Assembly (NCBI GenBank): GCA_016717115.1
Contig: JADKGE010000002.1
Location: 519,130-583,129, forward strand
Length of the DNA stretch: 64,000 bases
Direction of reading: 5' to 3'
Source of the DNA: Actinomycetota bacterium
GTDB taxonomy: Bacteria > Actinomycetota > Actinomycetes > S36-B12
This document shows, piece by piece, positions 16,376 to 25,078 of the stretch. A program made the translations under genes and the position numbers. Numbering within the stretch: the stretch's first letter is position 1; every line of letters starts with the position of its first letter. The notes beneath the pieces are model-generated. The model saw only the letters and a list, made by a program, of their open reading frames with translations. It had not been told where the DNA came from and did no database searches.

Positions 16376-16621
16376 ATGGCTTTGTTCCCTGTGCAGGGAT
16401 GCGTCGAAGGAGACTTCGTTCTCGTCCTCGTTCCCGTCGATGATCAGGATCCGATGAGCACCGTGGCGCTGTCGATCGCCCACCACGGCATCGGTAAGCG
16501 GGTGGCGGCCCAGGACCGGCCCCTGCGCGTGCGGTGGCAGGGCGACCTGGTGCCTGACGACGCCACGATCGCTTCGCTCGGTTGTGCACCCCTGGACGTC
16601 CTGGAGGTCGTCTACGCATGA
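16376..16621 (+). CDS. Monooxygenase hydroxylase gamma subunit (TmoB-like)
   Basis: 81 aa, ubiquitin-like small subunit of the (alpha-beta-gamma)2 hydroxylase. MALFPVQGCVEGDFVLVLVPVDDQDPM is the family start, followed by the HHGIGKRVAAQDRPLRVR segment. It lies 23 bp after alpha, with SD GAAGGAG before ATG 16376, and its stop overlaps the ferredoxin start (ATGA). Confidence 0.93.
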   Translation: MALFPVQGCVEGDFVLVLVPVDDQDPMSTVALSIAHHGIGKRVAAQDRPLRVRWQGDLVPDDATIASLGCAPLDVLEVVYA

Positions 16622-16995
16622 CGGCTGAGATCTTGTGGGTCACCGCCGCGACGACCGACGATCTGTGGGAAGGCGACATCCTCGACGTGGAGGTCGAGGG
16701 TGAGCAGGTCCTGCTCGTCCACGTCATGGACGGACCCGTCAAGGCATACCAGGGGATGTGCCCCCATCAGGAGGTGCTCCTCGGTGACGGGAGCTGGGAC
16801 GTCGACACGAATCGGCTCCTGTGCCCCGGCCACAAGTGGGAGTTCGACCTGATGACCGGCGCCGGCACGAATCCCTTGGGCTGCCAGTTGTTCGAGTACC
16901 CCGTGAAGGTGGACGGGGACGACATCGTCCTGGGAATCCCCCAGGACGGGACGCGGCACCACAACCGCTTCGAGACTTCTGAAGGAGACGAATGA
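16618..16995 (+). CDS. Rieske ferredoxin of the monooxygenase (TmoC-like)
   Basis: 125-aa electron carrier between reductase and hydroxylase. The Rieske [2Fe-2S] ligands are in CPH (C48, H50) and CPGH (C69, H72). Both motifs are complete, and the short spacing matches the T4MO-type ferredoxin rather than a dioxygenase subunit. It overlaps the neighbouring genes by 4 bp on both sides, so the stoichiometry is probably set by translational coupling. Confidence 0.95.
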   Translation: MTAEILWVTAATTDDLWEGDILDVEVEGEQVLLVHVMDGPVKAYQGMCPHQEVLLGDGSWDVDTNRLLCPGHKWEFDLMTGAGTNPLGCQLFEYPVKVDGDDIVLGIPQDGTRHHNRFETSEGDE

Positions 16996-17291
16996 CAACG
17001 CAGCTGAAGATGGTGGGGCCGGTCGTGAGCGGGATGGACGGCGCTCTCGCGGAGGCGGTGGTCACCGCGATCGAGGACGACAACCCGGACCTCGAGGTCG
17101 ACGTCGATGACCAAGGCGGCTACATCCGCGTCCAGACTCCGGGCCGCTGCCGCATCACCAGGGCCAGCCTCGAGGACGCGCTCGGCCGAACGTTCCACAT
17201 GCACGAACTGGAGCCCTCATTGGCCGGTTTCGCGGGCCGCATGAAGGTCACGGACGAGGACATCATCTGGTACTTGGAGAGGGAGGACTGA
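16992..17291 (+). CDS. Monooxygenase coupling/effector protein (TmoD-like)
   Basis: 99-aa MmoB/DmpM-family effector, cofactor-free, which docks on the hydroxylase and tunes the active site. Seen: MVGPVVSGMDGALAEAVVTAIEDDNPDLEVDV, then GGYIRVQTPGRCRITRASLEDALGR, both conserved family blocks. ATG 16992 overlaps the ferredoxin stop. Confidence 0.94.
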   Translation: MTTQLKMVGPVVSGMDGALAEAVVTAIEDDNPDLEVDVDDQGGYIRVQTPGRCRITRASLEDALGRTFHMHELEPSLAGFAGRMKVTDEDIIWYLERED

Positions 17292-17293
17292 CG

Positions 17294-18301
17294 ATGGCGA
17301 CGACAAAGCGCAAGCCACCGAAGACATGGAGCCTGCTCGGCGACGTGAAGCGGCGTCCGAGCACCTACGAGGTGACGGCCGCGAAGTTCAACTACCACTT
17401 CCGCCGCGAGCCCGCCCCCTTCGAGATGGATCCGGCCGCGCCCATCAACCTGTGGTACCTCGCCAACCGCGAAGGCTCGCCCTTCAACGTGGAGGACTGG
17501 GAGGGCTTCCGCGATCCGGCGAGGATGACGTACTCCGACTACGTCACGGTGCAGCACGACCGCGAGACGTACCTCGATGCGGTCATCGACCACCACGAGG
17601 CGGCCGACAGCGTGACCGGCCTCGATCCAGCCTGGGTCGAGGCGCTGACCCGAATCGCGGTGCCGCTGCGCTTCCCGCTGCACATCCTGCAGATGACCGC
17701 GCTGTACGTGGCTCAGATGGCCCCCAGCGCCTACATCATCAACTGCTCGAACTTCCAGGCAGCCGATGAGATGCGGCGTGTCCAGCGGCTGGCGTACCTG
17801 ACCAAGATGCTGGCCAACGCCCACGGCGATGCCATCGCCGAGACGGCGACGGCGCGCTCTCCGTGGGAGGAGGATGCGGCCTGGCAGCCCATGCGCAGGA
17901 TGCTCGAGAAGATGCTGGCCGTCTACGACTGGGGCCAGGCCTTCGCCGTGCTGGATCTCGTCGTCAAGCCGACGATCGACGAGCTCGTCAACGTCCAGTT
18001 GGCGGCACTTGCGGAGCGCAACGGTGACGATCTGCTCGCGCAGTTGCTCGCGGAGTTCCATCTCGACGCCCAGCGCAGCAAGGACTGGACCATTGCCTTG
18101 GCGCAGTACGCGTTGGCCAGTGATCCAGCGCTCGCCGACACGCTGCGGGAGTGGGTCGACGAGTGGATCCCGGCCGTCGATGAGACCGCCGAGGCGTGGG
18201 CGGCATTGCTGGCCACCGCCCCGAACGCGCTCCCCAGCGGACAGGTCGTCGAGGCGGCCGGCCGTGCGCGAGCCGAGTTGTTGGCGGCCTGCGGGCTGTG
18301 A
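17294..18301 (+). CDS. Monooxygenase hydroxylase beta subunit (TmoE-like)
   Basis: 335 aa, the non-catalytic beta chain that pairs with alpha. Conserved elements include KTWSLLGDVKRRPSTYEV, NYHFRREPAPFEMDPAAPINLWY and, in the helical core, FPLHILQMTALYVAQMAPSAYIINC and FQAADEMRRVQRLAYL. The diiron ligand pattern is absent, as expected for a beta subunit. It starts 2 bp after the coupling protein stop and overlaps the reductase by 4 bp (GTGA). Confidence 0.94.
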   Translation: MATTKRKPPKTWSLLGDVKRRPSTYEVTAAKFNYHFRREPAPFEMDPAAPINLWYLANREGSPFNVEDWEGFRDPARMTYSDYVTVQHDRETYLDAVIDHHEAADSVTGLDPAWVEALTRIAVPLRFPLHILQMTALYVAQMAPSAYIINCSNFQAADEMRRVQRLAYLTKMLANAHGDAIAETATARSPWEEDAAWQPMRRMLEKMLAVYDWGQAFAVLDLVVKPTIDELVNVQLAALAERNGDDLLAQLLAEFHLDAQRSKDWTIALAQYALASDPALADTLREWVDEWIPAVDETAEAWAALLATAPNALPSGQVVEAAGRARAELLAACGL

Positions 18302-19377
18302 ACGCGGTTCACCCTGCCTCGACGGGCGTGGACGTCGAGGGTGGTGCGGGCTTCCGTGTCACCCTCGACGGATCGGGTGCCTCCTTCCCGGTCGCACGAG
18401 GCGAGAGCATCCTCGGCGCGGGTCGGCGGGCCGGCTACTGGCTGCCGTTCGAATGCGGGTGGGGCAGTTGCGGCCGCTGCCGAGCCACGCTCGTCGACGG
18501 CGAGCTGGTGTCGATGTTCCCGGACGCTCCGGCGATCGAGGCGAGGGACGAGCGTCGGCGCCGGTTCCTCATGTGCCAGTCCACGCCCGCAAGTGACGTG
18601 GTCATCAAGGCGACCAAGGTCGACATGGCACCACCCGACGAGCGTCCCGTCGTCGACCACCGAGGCACCCTCACGCACGTCCGCCAGCTCGGTCCGGCGA
18701 TCGCCGAGTTCACGTTCGACCTCGCACCGGTCGAGGGGGTGTCCACCGTTGCGCACTTCCGGCCCGGTCAGTACGCCGTGCTGGAGCTGGAGCCAGGGCT
18801 GCGCCGGTGCTACTCGATGGCCAATCTTCCGGGAAGCGGCCATGTGCAGTTCATCGCCAAGCGCTACGAGGGCCGGCCGGGCAGCAACCGCCTGTTCGAC
18901 CTCGCCCTGGGTACGACGATTCCGCTGGAGCTGCCGTACGGCGACATGTGGTTGCGCGACCGGGACCGACCGGCGCTTCTGATCGCCGGTGGCACCGGGA
19001 TCTCCGCCATCTTGTCCCTGCTGCGCAGCATCAGCCGCGACCCGAGGTGGTCCACGCGTCCGGTCCACGTCCTGTACGGTGCCGCGACGTTTGACGAGTT
19101 GGTGTGCTGGGACGAGCTCCAGGCGCTCACCCGCGAGATGCCGACGGCGAACGTGCACGGCGCGCTCGTGACCGCGGATGCGTCGTGGGAGGGCACGCGT
19201 GGCTTCGTCACCGAGACCCTCGCCGGGCTTCTCGACACCGATCCGGGACACGACTGGAGTCCCGCGGCCGGCGTCGTCTACCTTGCTGGACCGCCGCCTA
19301 TGGTCCGTGCCGTGCAGGACGTCCTCGCCACCGGCGGCATTCAGCTCGATCGCATCCACGTGGACAGCTTCGGCTGA
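18298..19377 (+). CDS. Monooxygenase NADH reductase (TmoF-like)
   Basis: 359-aa reductase feeding electrons to the Rieske protein. The N-terminal plant-type [2Fe-2S] domain has C53, C58, C61 (CGWGSCGRC) and C93. The FAD domain contains RCYSMAN, and the NAD domain contains GGTGISAILSLL and a C-terminal YLAGPPPMV. GTG 18298 overlaps the beta-subunit stop. This closes the operon; no epoxide hydrolase, glutathione transferase, dehydrogenase or ring-cleavage gene follows. Confidence 0.95.
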   Translation: MNAVHPASTGVDVEGGAGFRVTLDGSGASFPVARGESILGAGRRAGYWLPFECGWGSCGRCRATLVDGELVSMFPDAPAIEARDERRRRFLMCQSTPASDVVIKATKVDMAPPDERPVVDHRGTLTHVRQLGPAIAEFTFDLAPVEGVSTVAHFRPGQYAVLELEPGLRRCYSMANLPGSGHVQFIAKRYEGRPGSNRLFDLALGTTIPLELPYGDMWLRDRDRPALLIAGGTGISAILSLLRSISRDPRWSTRPVHVLYGAATFDELVCWDELQALTREMPTANVHGALVTADASWEGTRGFVTETLAGLLDTDPGHDWSPAAGVVYLAGPPPMVRAVQDVLATGGIQLDRIHVDSFG

Positions 19378-19473
19378 CGAGTGACGTTGGCTGGCGCCGT
19401 CGTCGCATGCCTCGGGCGGGCCGGCTTGCTGCTGCTCTTCAGGAGGCACCCCACGTGAGCCGATAACCAAGGA

Positions 19474-20754
19474 GTGATCGCTTCCGCGGTGGGTGTCGTG
19501 CTGCTCGCCTGCTCGACGGCCCTGTCGACGCTCGCCGCGGGATCCATCGAGGCCTCACCGCAGCAGCACGCGAGGATCCCGCACGCCCCTACGCCGGTGA
19601 TCGTCCAGGCGCTTCCCGTCGGGTACGACGCCATCGCCGACTACGAGGCCCAGTCCCTGTGCGACGCGAGCCCGAAGCCCGGCACGCGGGCTCTGGCGGC
19701 CCTCGTCACCAAGACGTACGGTCGAGGCCAGGTGGTCGGGATCTCCCGAGGCTGCAGCATCGGCGGCACCAGCGAGCACAAGGAGGGCCGCGCCCTCGAC
19801 TGGATGACCAGTGTGCGCAACCGGCAGGGGCGCGCCAATGCCAAGGCCTTCCTGTCGTGGCTTCTCGGTCCGGACCAGTTCGGCGTCCCGTACGGCAACG
19901 CCACGCGGCTCGGCGTGATGTACATCGGCTGGAACGACCGGTTCTGGGCGGCCTACGCGACCGACCGCGGCTGGACGGAGTTGAAGGGGTGCTTCTCCAC
20001 CCCTGGCGCCGGCAGCGACACGATCTGCCACCGCAACCACATCCACATCTCGTTGACGTGGGACGGGGCGAGCGGGCGAACGTCGTTCTGGGACGGCACC
20101 ACCCTGACGCCCTACTGCGCGTCACCGCGGTCCGCCGCCGCGGTGACCTACCCGGGGCGCTCGGCCGACGTCATTGCGATCCCGCCCGTGCGCGTGCTGA
20201 GCACGCGTGAGGGGAGGGGCCTGAGCCCGGGGATGCCCGACTTCTACGGGTGGGACGGCCTTGACGATGGCGGGTACCGCGACGATGCGGTCGATCCCTC
20301 ACTGCCGCAGGAACCGGCTCCCGAGCCCGTCCCCGAGCCCGTCCCCGAGCCGCCGCCAGCCCCGGCGCCCACGCCGACGGCCCCCTGCCGCGTGCATCCC
20401 TCCGGCTGGCACGGCGATCCGGGCGGCATCCTCACCAAGGTCACCGGCCAGGGCGGCGTGCCCGAGGCCGGGGTGGCGGCCGTGGCGGTCACCGTCACTG
20501 CCCTCGGCTCGACGGCGCCCTCAGACATCAGCGTGGGGGCCACCGGCGATGCGAAGCGCCAGACCGTGGCGACCGTGCGGATGAACGGCCGCGCCAGCGG
20601 GAGCGCCGTGGTGCCGGTCGCGTCGGACGGCACCATCGCCCTGGGCACGTCGAGGGGCGCCACCGACCTGACGGTCGACGTGACCGGCTACTACCTCGTC
20701 GGCGACCAGCCCAACACCACGGCTGTAGCCCTCGTCCCTGCGACCTCGAGGTGA
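19474..20754 (+). CDS. Secreted M15-like (HxH) cell-wall peptidase-type protein
   Basis: About 426 aa. A signal-peptide-like N-terminus (VVLLACSTALSTLAAG) is followed by a domain with SEHKEGRALDW and CHRNHIHISL, the Hxx...D and HxH zinc-ligand pattern of M15/LAS peptidases that cut peptidoglycan peptides. A Pro/Glu-rich spacer (PEPVPEPVPEPPP...) leads to a C-terminal beta-rich domain ending LTVDVTGYYLV, a module common in actinobacterial surface proteins. The start is uncertain: GTG 19474 lies inside the AAGGAG run, and GTG 19489 is an alternative. Substrate is inferred. Confidence 0.75.
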   Translation: MIASAVGVVLLACSTALSTLAAGSIEASPQQHARIPHAPTPVIVQALPVGYDAIADYEAQSLCDASPKPGTRALAALVTKTYGRGQVVGISRGCSIGGTSEHKEGRALDWMTSVRNRQGRANAKAFLSWLLGPDQFGVPYGNATRLGVMYIGWNDRFWAAYATDRGWTELKGCFSTPGAGSDTICHRNHIHISLTWDGASGRTSFWDGTTLTPYCASPRSAAAVTYPGRSADVIAIPPVRVLSTREGRGLSPGMPDFYGWDGLDDGGYRDDAVDPSLPQEPAPEPVPEPVPEPPPAPAPTPTAPCRVHPSGWHGDPGGILTKVTGQGGVPEAGVAAVAVTVTALGSTAPSDISVGATGDAKRQTVATVRMNGRASGSAVVPVASDGTIALGTSRGATDLTVDVTGYYLVGDQPNTTAVALVPATSR

Positions 20755-20781
20755 GTTTTCCCAGAAGTTGAACAACCTATG

Positions 20782-20807
20782 CATCCAAACGGGGTGCGGG
20801 GACCGAA
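20782..20807 (+). promoter_or_regulatory. Possible ECF (SigK-like) promoter of the fasciclin gene
   Basis: CATCC (20782-20786), 17 bp, then CGAA (20804-20807). This resembles the mycobacterial SigK consensus CCATCC-N16/17-CGAAT, whose best-known targets are fasciclin proteins MPT70/MPT83. An inverted repeat GGTAGT/ACTACC follows before the SD. Confidence 0.4.
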
Positions 20808-20842
20808 GAGGTAGTAACCAGCACCACTACCCGGAGGTTCCC

Positions 20843-21427
20843 ATGAAGAAGATCTCGATCGCCGTAGCCGCGGTCGCCGTGAGTCTCGTGCTCGCTGCAT
20901 GCGGCGGATCCAGCGACGCGGATTCGGCAGCGAGCTCGCCGGCCGCCGCTCCGTCGTCAACTGCGGCCAGCGCCGCCCCGGCGGAGTCAATGGCCGCAGC
21001 CGACATCGTCGGAGTCGCCAGCACCACGGAGGGCTTCTCCACGCTCGTGGCCGCCGTCACCGCCGCCGGACTGGTGGAGACGCTGCAGGGTCCCGGACCC
21101 TTCACCGTCTTCGCACCGACCGACGATGCCTTCGCGGCCCTGCCCGCCGGCGTGCTCGACGCCCTCCTGAAGCCGGAGAACAAGGACGTCCTGGCCAAGA
21201 TCCTCACCTACCACGTGGTGCCCGGCACCGTCATGGCCGCTGACATCACGGACGGCGACGTCGCCACCGTCGAGGGCCAGACCGTGGCCCTCTCGACCGC
21301 AGACGGCGTGACCGTGAACGGCGCCAAGGTCGTCCAGGCCGACGTCGCGGCCTCGAACGGCGTCATCCACGTCATCGACGCCGTCATCCTGCCCCCGGAC
21401 GTCGACCCGGCGGCCCTCCTGAAGTAG
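20843..21427 (+). CDS. Fasciclin-domain lipoprotein
   Basis: 194 aa. Lipobox LAAC at residues 17-20, an Ala/Ser-rich spacer, then one FAS1 domain: FSTLVAAVTAAGLVETLQGPGPFTVFAPTDDAFAALPAG, the conserved YHVV and a C-terminal NGVIHVIDAVILPP. These are surface adhesion-type modules. CGGAGG precedes ATG 20843 and a strong hairpin terminator follows, so it is monocistronic. The upstream sequence has an ECF-like promoter candidate. Confidence 0.93.
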   Translation: MKKISIAVAAVAVSLVLAACGGSSDADSAASSPAAAPSSTAASAAPAESMAAADIVGVASTTEGFSTLVAAVTAAGLVETLQGPGPFTVFAPTDDAFAALPAGVLDALLKPENKDVLAKILTYHVVPGTVMAADITDGDVATVEGQTVALSTADGVTVNGAKVVQADVAASNGVIHVIDAVILPPDVDPAALLK

Positions 21428-21440
21428 CCAGGCCACGGCC

Positions 21441-21470
21441 AGGCAGGGGATGCGGATGCATCCCCTGCCT
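21441..21470 (+). terminator. Hairpin terminator after the fasciclin gene
   Basis: AGGCAGGGGATGC / GCATCCCCTGCCT is a perfect 13-bp stem with a GGAT tetraloop, 13 bp after the stop. Confidence 0.85.
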
Positions 21471-21519
21471 CGTCGTTGAAAGGGGTCGCGCGGACCGGTA
21501 GATCGCGAGAGGCTGGGCC

Positions 21520-22023
21520 ATGCTCCGCCGAGCCGGGAATCCGCTGCTGGTGATGGCCGTCGTCCTCGCCCTGGCCGGCTGCGGGACGGGCACGTTCGAC
21601 TCCACGTATCGGGTGTCCGTCGAGGATCCCACCGGCGCGGTCGTCGCCGTCTCCGTGTTCGACTCCAGCATGGGCGACACGCAGGACTGGGCCGAGAAGT
21701 CGCTCGGCACCGCCTCGCCGGAACGGCCCTACGAGGCGACGATGTCCGCGGTGGAGTCGCGGCTCGTGCTCGACGGCGGGCCCTCCAAGACCGTCGAGGC
21801 GGGCCTCTACCTGCCCGAGCTGAACCCCGACGGCTGGTACCGCGTCGCGTTCGAGCCCGTGGACGGTGCGCAGCAGGGGGTGAAGGCGCCGTTCGTCCCG
21901 TGGGAGGTGCCCGGGAACCCGGCTCCCGCCATCGACCTGCGGATCCTGCCCGAATCCGACGGCAGCGCGTGGATTCTCGATCTCACGGTCCTTCCCACCG
22001 GCCCGCCCCCCGCGGCATCCTGA
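21520..22023 (+). CDS. Lipoprotein of unknown function
   Basis: 167 aa with lipobox LAGC (Cys near residue 21) and an otherwise beta-rich mature region (TYRVSVEDPTGAVVAVSVFDSS ... WYRVAFEPVDGAQQG). No family recognised. The next gene starts 4 bp after its stop, so the two are probably one unit. Confidence 0.72.
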   Translation: MLRRAGNPLLVMAVVLALAGCGTGTFDSTYRVSVEDPTGAVVAVSVFDSSMGDTQDWAEKSLGTASPERPYEATMSAVESRLVLDGGPSKTVEAGLYLPELNPDGWYRVAFEPVDGAQQGVKAPFVPWEVPGNPAPAIDLRILPESDGSAWILDLTVLPTGPPPAAS

Positions 22024-22027
22024 GCCC

Positions 22028-22324
22028 ATGAAGTCGATGCGGATCCTGGGCCTGGCGCTCTTCGCGTACGGAGCGGTGATGCTCGTCCTGCTGCTCACGC
22101 CCGCCCGTCAGTGGGCCCTCGACCACAGCATCGCCGCCGTGGTCAGCACCGCCGACCGTCGAGCCGGCAACGGCGTCCAAGGCTCGGCCGACCTGCCGAT
22201 GGCCATCGCGGGCAGCGCCGTCGTGATGCTTGCCGGGCTCTGGTTCGGGCTCCTCGTGCCCTACGTGTTCCGCCGCAACTCGGCGCGACAACGCGCGGTC
22301 ATCGAGGAGAACGTCACACGGTGA
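22028..22324 (+). CDS. Small two-helix membrane protein, unknown
   Basis: 98 aa with transmembrane helices at about residues 5-25 and 60-80 and a basic C-terminus (VFRRNSARQRAVIEE). No family recognised. It starts 4 bp after the lipoprotein stop. Its 3' end overlaps the convergent oxidoreductase gene by 11 bp. Confidence 0.68.
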   Translation: MKSMRILGLALFAYGAVMLVLLLTPARQWALDHSIAAVVSTADRRAGNGVQGSADLPMAIAGSAVVMLAGLWFGLLVPYVFRRNSARQRAVIEENVTR

Positions 22325-23282
22325 TGACGATCTTGCCCGTGTGGTGCTGGCCGCTGTAGTAGCGGAACGCGTCGGCGAGGTCGCTCAGGGGGTAGACGCT
22401 GTCCACGAGCGGCACCACCGACCCGTCCTCCAGCAGCCGAGTGAGGAAAGTTACGTCAGCGTCGTTGTTCGTCTTCCACATCGGCACGCTGACCTTGCGA
22501 TCGTGGTAAGAGGACACCAGCCGGCCTCCTGCCATGACGAGGAGCAGTCGGGGGATCGAGCCGCCGATCAGCGCGGCTTTGCCGCCGGGTCGCAGCGAGC
22601 GTCGGTAGGCCCGCATGGAGCGATGCGAGGCGGTGTCGACGATCAGGTCGTACGCCTCCCCGGACTCCGCGAAGTCTCGCTCGGTGTAGTCGACGACGTG
22701 GTCGGCACCCACACTGCGGATCCCGTCGAGCTTCCTGCCGAGGTCGACGCCCGTCACTTCGGCGCCGAACGACTTGGCGATCTGCACCGCGAAGGTGCCC
22801 ACTCCTCCACCCGCGCCGTTGACCAGGACTCTGCTCTCCGCGTCCAGGGGCTTCGCGCTGCGAATGGCCATGACCGCCAGGCCACCGGCTTGCGGCACCG
22901 CGGCCGCCTGCTCGAACGTCAGGCTCTCCGGCTTCCGCGCGAAGGTGTCGGCAGGCGCCGTGACGTACTCGGCGAAGGCGCCGAATCCGCTCGACGACAT
23001 GTCGCCGTAGACCTCGTCGCCGGGAGCGAAGCGCGTGACACGGGCCCCGACCGACGTCACGGTCCCGGCGACGTCGGAGCCGAGGACGTGGTACTTCGGC
23101 TTCCGCAGTGCGCCGATGCGATTGATGAACGGCGTGCCCGCGAGGAGGTGCCAGTCATAGTCGTTGATGGACGTGGTGTGGACCTTGACGAGCACCTCGC
23201 CGTCACCGGGCGTGGGCCGGGGGACGTCCTCGGAGCGGAGCATGTCCGGCGGACCGTAGTCGTCGTAGACGATCGCCTTCAT
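22314..23282 (-). CDS. Zinc-independent MDR-family NAD(P)-dependent oxidoreductase
   Basis: 322 aa. N-terminal GroES-like domain (MKAIVYDDYGPPDMLRSEDVPRPTPGDGEVLVKV, then YHVLGSDVAGTVTSVGARVTRFAPGDEVYG), then a Rossmann domain with NGAGGGVGTFAVQIAKSFGAEVTGV and a C-terminal HHTGKIVITV. The catalytic Cys/His zinc ligands of alcohol dehydrogenase are absent, so it resembles quinone oxidoreductase/enoyl reductase members. Natural substrate unknown. Confidence 0.9.
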   Translation of the reverse strand: MKAIVYDDYGPPDMLRSEDVPRPTPGDGEVLVKVHTTSINDYDWHLLAGTPFINRIGALRKPKYHVLGSDVAGTVTSVGARVTRFAPGDEVYGDMSSSGFGAFAEYVTAPADTFARKPESLTFEQAAAVPQAGGLAVMAIRSAKPLDAESRVLVNGAGGGVGTFAVQIAKSFGAEVTGVDLGRKLDGIRSVGADHVVDYTERDFAESGEAYDLIVDTASHRSMRAYRRSLRPGGKAALIGGSIPRLLLVMAGGRLVSSYHDRKVSVPMWKTNNDADVTFLTRLLEDGSVVPLVDSVYPLSDLADAFRYYSGQHHTGKIVITV

Positions 23283-23447
23283 GCCGGTCTCACGTGATTT
23301 GGGCGCATGGCGGACGGTATCGCCCCGGCGCGCGCTCGGGAAGAACCTCCGTTGGGCAGTTGCCTGGGATCCCGGTGTTTCCCCTGATGCCGCGTCCCGT
23401 TCGCGCGACCTACCGTGGAGGTGGATCTCACAACGGGAGGCATCATC

Positions 23448-23984
23448 ATGAGGATCAGGCAGGTATTCCCGACAGTGGCGGCGTGCGCACTTCTGGCCGC
23501 CTGCGGTTCGTCGACCGGAGCGGCGACACCCTCGCCCGCGGCCCCCGAGGCGAGCCCGGCCAGCGTCGCAGAGCCGGCGCAGGCAGTTGTGGCGGTTCCC
23601 ATGCCCAGCAGCTCTCCCACCGGCGAGCTCACGTGCGGCAGCTTCGACATGGCCGCCGCCCACTTCCTCACGTATGCGCACTACGCGGGCCTCAACGTCG
23701 GCACGAACAACGACACGACCGGCTCGTTCAGCGACATGAACGAGGCCATGGGCATCCTGACGGCAATGGCTCCCGAGTGCGCGCCGGACTCGGTCGAGGC
23801 GATCGCGGCGCTCGGAGTGGCAGCAGGCCAGACGGCGGCTACCTACAAGCCGGGCGACGACGAGGCCGTGAAGGCCGCGGACAAGGCGGCGCTCGAGGAG
23901 CTGAAGGCCAAGGGCGTCGTGGCGTGGGACGCCATGGGGCTGGACCCGGCGGTGTGGGACACGACGATCAGGTTCGTCGACTGA
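23448..23984 (+). CDS. Lipoprotein of unknown function
   Basis: 178 aa. Lipobox LAAC (Cys near residue 19), a Pro/Ala-rich spacer, then a mostly helical domain with two Cys (LTCGSFDM and PECAPDS) likely forming a disulphide. ATG 23448 follows CGGGAGG. No family recognised. Confidence 0.72.
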   Translation: MRIRQVFPTVAACALLAACGSSTGAATPSPAAPEASPASVAEPAQAVVAVPMPSSSPTGELTCGSFDMAAAHFLTYAHYAGLNVGTNNDTTGSFSDMNEAMGILTAMAPECAPDSVEAIAALGVAAGQTAATYKPGDDEAVKAADKAALEELKAKGVVAWDAMGLDPAVWDTTIRFVD

Positions 23985-24021
23985 CCGCTGGCGAGGCGTT
24001 CCCCGGACGTCGTGAGGCCGG

Positions 24022-24393
24022 CTACCCCTCGTCGAGGCAGAGGCAGAAGGGGTGGCCGGCCGGGTCGAGGAGCACGCGGACGTGCTCCTGCGGCTGGTGC
24101 GTCGCGAGGGTCGCACCCAAGGCGATCGCGTCCTCGACCGCCGACTCCAGATCGCCGACCTGGAAGTCGAAGTGCATCATGGGGCGCTGCTCCCCATCGA
24201 CCGGTGGCCACACCGGTGCCCGGTAGTCGCTCGCCTGCTGGAAGACGACGTAGACCGATCCCTCGGGGGCGGCGAGGACGGCCGTCCCCGGCTCCTCGTG
24301 GCCAATGCGCCAGCCCAGCAGTTCTGCGTAGAAGCGCGCCAATGCGCCGGGATCGGGCGCTTCGATGGCGGTGCCCCACCACATGCCGTTCAT
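24022..24393 (-). CDS. VOC (glyoxalase-fold) protein
   Basis: 123 aa, a single VOC unit with two beta-alpha-beta-beta-beta modules: MWWGTAIEAPDPGALARFYAELLGW at the N-terminus, MMHFDFQVGDLESAVEDAIALGA in the middle and VLLDPAGHPFCLC at the end. It resembles the Glyoxalase_6 group. Substrate unknown. ATG 24393 is chosen over an upstream GTG. Confidence 0.85.
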   Translation of the reverse strand: MNGMWWGTAIEAPDPGALARFYAELLGWRIGHEEPGTAVLAAPEGSVYVVFQQASDYRAPVWPPVDGEQRPMMHFDFQVGDLESAVEDAIALGATLATHQPQEHVRVLLDPAGHPFCLCLDEG

Positions 24394-24474
24394 TCGAGAT
24401 CGCACTCGCACAGCCTGTCTGAGGCACCCCGCCCTGTCCAGATCTCCAGCCGCGAATCGTCGGTCGAACCGGCC

Positions 24475-24480
24475 TAGCCT
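24475..24480 (+). promoter_or_regulatory. -10 hexamer TAGCCT, probable leaderless promoter
   Basis: Six nt before ATG 24487 with no SD. Confidence 0.5.
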
Positions 24481-24486
24481 TGAGGC

Positions 24487-25059
24487 ATGATCACTCTGCG
24501 TTCGAAGGCACTGACTGCGTCGATGGTTGCGGTCGCGCTGATCGTGACCCTCGCGTCCGCACCGCCAGCCGCCGCGAAGGTGCGGCAGCCCTTCCGGACC
24601 CTGTACAAGAGCCAGCTTCTCGTCCTCACCGAACGGAACACGGCCCTGCTGGTTGTGGAGAAGGATGCGAACGGCGGGTTCACTGATCGCATCGCGGACT
24701 GCGGTGCGCAGGCACCTGATCCGGTCGGGATGACGGTGCTGGCCGACGCACTGCGCGCGTCCGCCGATGCGTGGTGGGCATCGGCAACCGGTGCGGCGAA
24801 GAACGTCAAGGGCATGGTCTCGGCCGACTGGTTCACCAACCCGGCCGACGTCGGCACGGTGAAGCGCGCGGCGAACACGTTCGTCCAGTACGCGAACCGG
24901 GGCAAGGAGGCTCTCTACGGTGTTGCGTCCGCCTACGAGGCGATGGGTGCCGGCGACTGCGGCACGGCTACCAAGGTGTTCGACGCGGCGCTGGGTGATC
25001 AGGGGGATGCCGCCGACCTCTACAAGACGGCCATGACGACGTTCCGCCGGGTGCTCTGA
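24487..25059 (+). CDS. Secreted protein of unknown function
   Basis: 190 aa. Signal peptide residues 1-30 ending PPAAA, mature chain mainly helical, with a Cys pair (IADCGAQ and GDCGTA). No family recognised. Followed 19 bp later by a PAP2-type membrane protein. Confidence 0.7.
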   Translation: MITLRSKALTASMVAVALIVTLASAPPAAAKVRQPFRTLYKSQLLVLTERNTALLVVEKDANGGFTDRIADCGAQAPDPVGMTVLADALRASADAWWASATGAAKNVKGMVSADWFTNPADVGTVKRAANTFVQYANRGKEALYGVASAYEAMGAGDCGTATKVFDAALGDQGDAADLYKTAMTTFRRVL

Positions 25060-25078
25060 GCGTGGTGCGGCCGACTCG

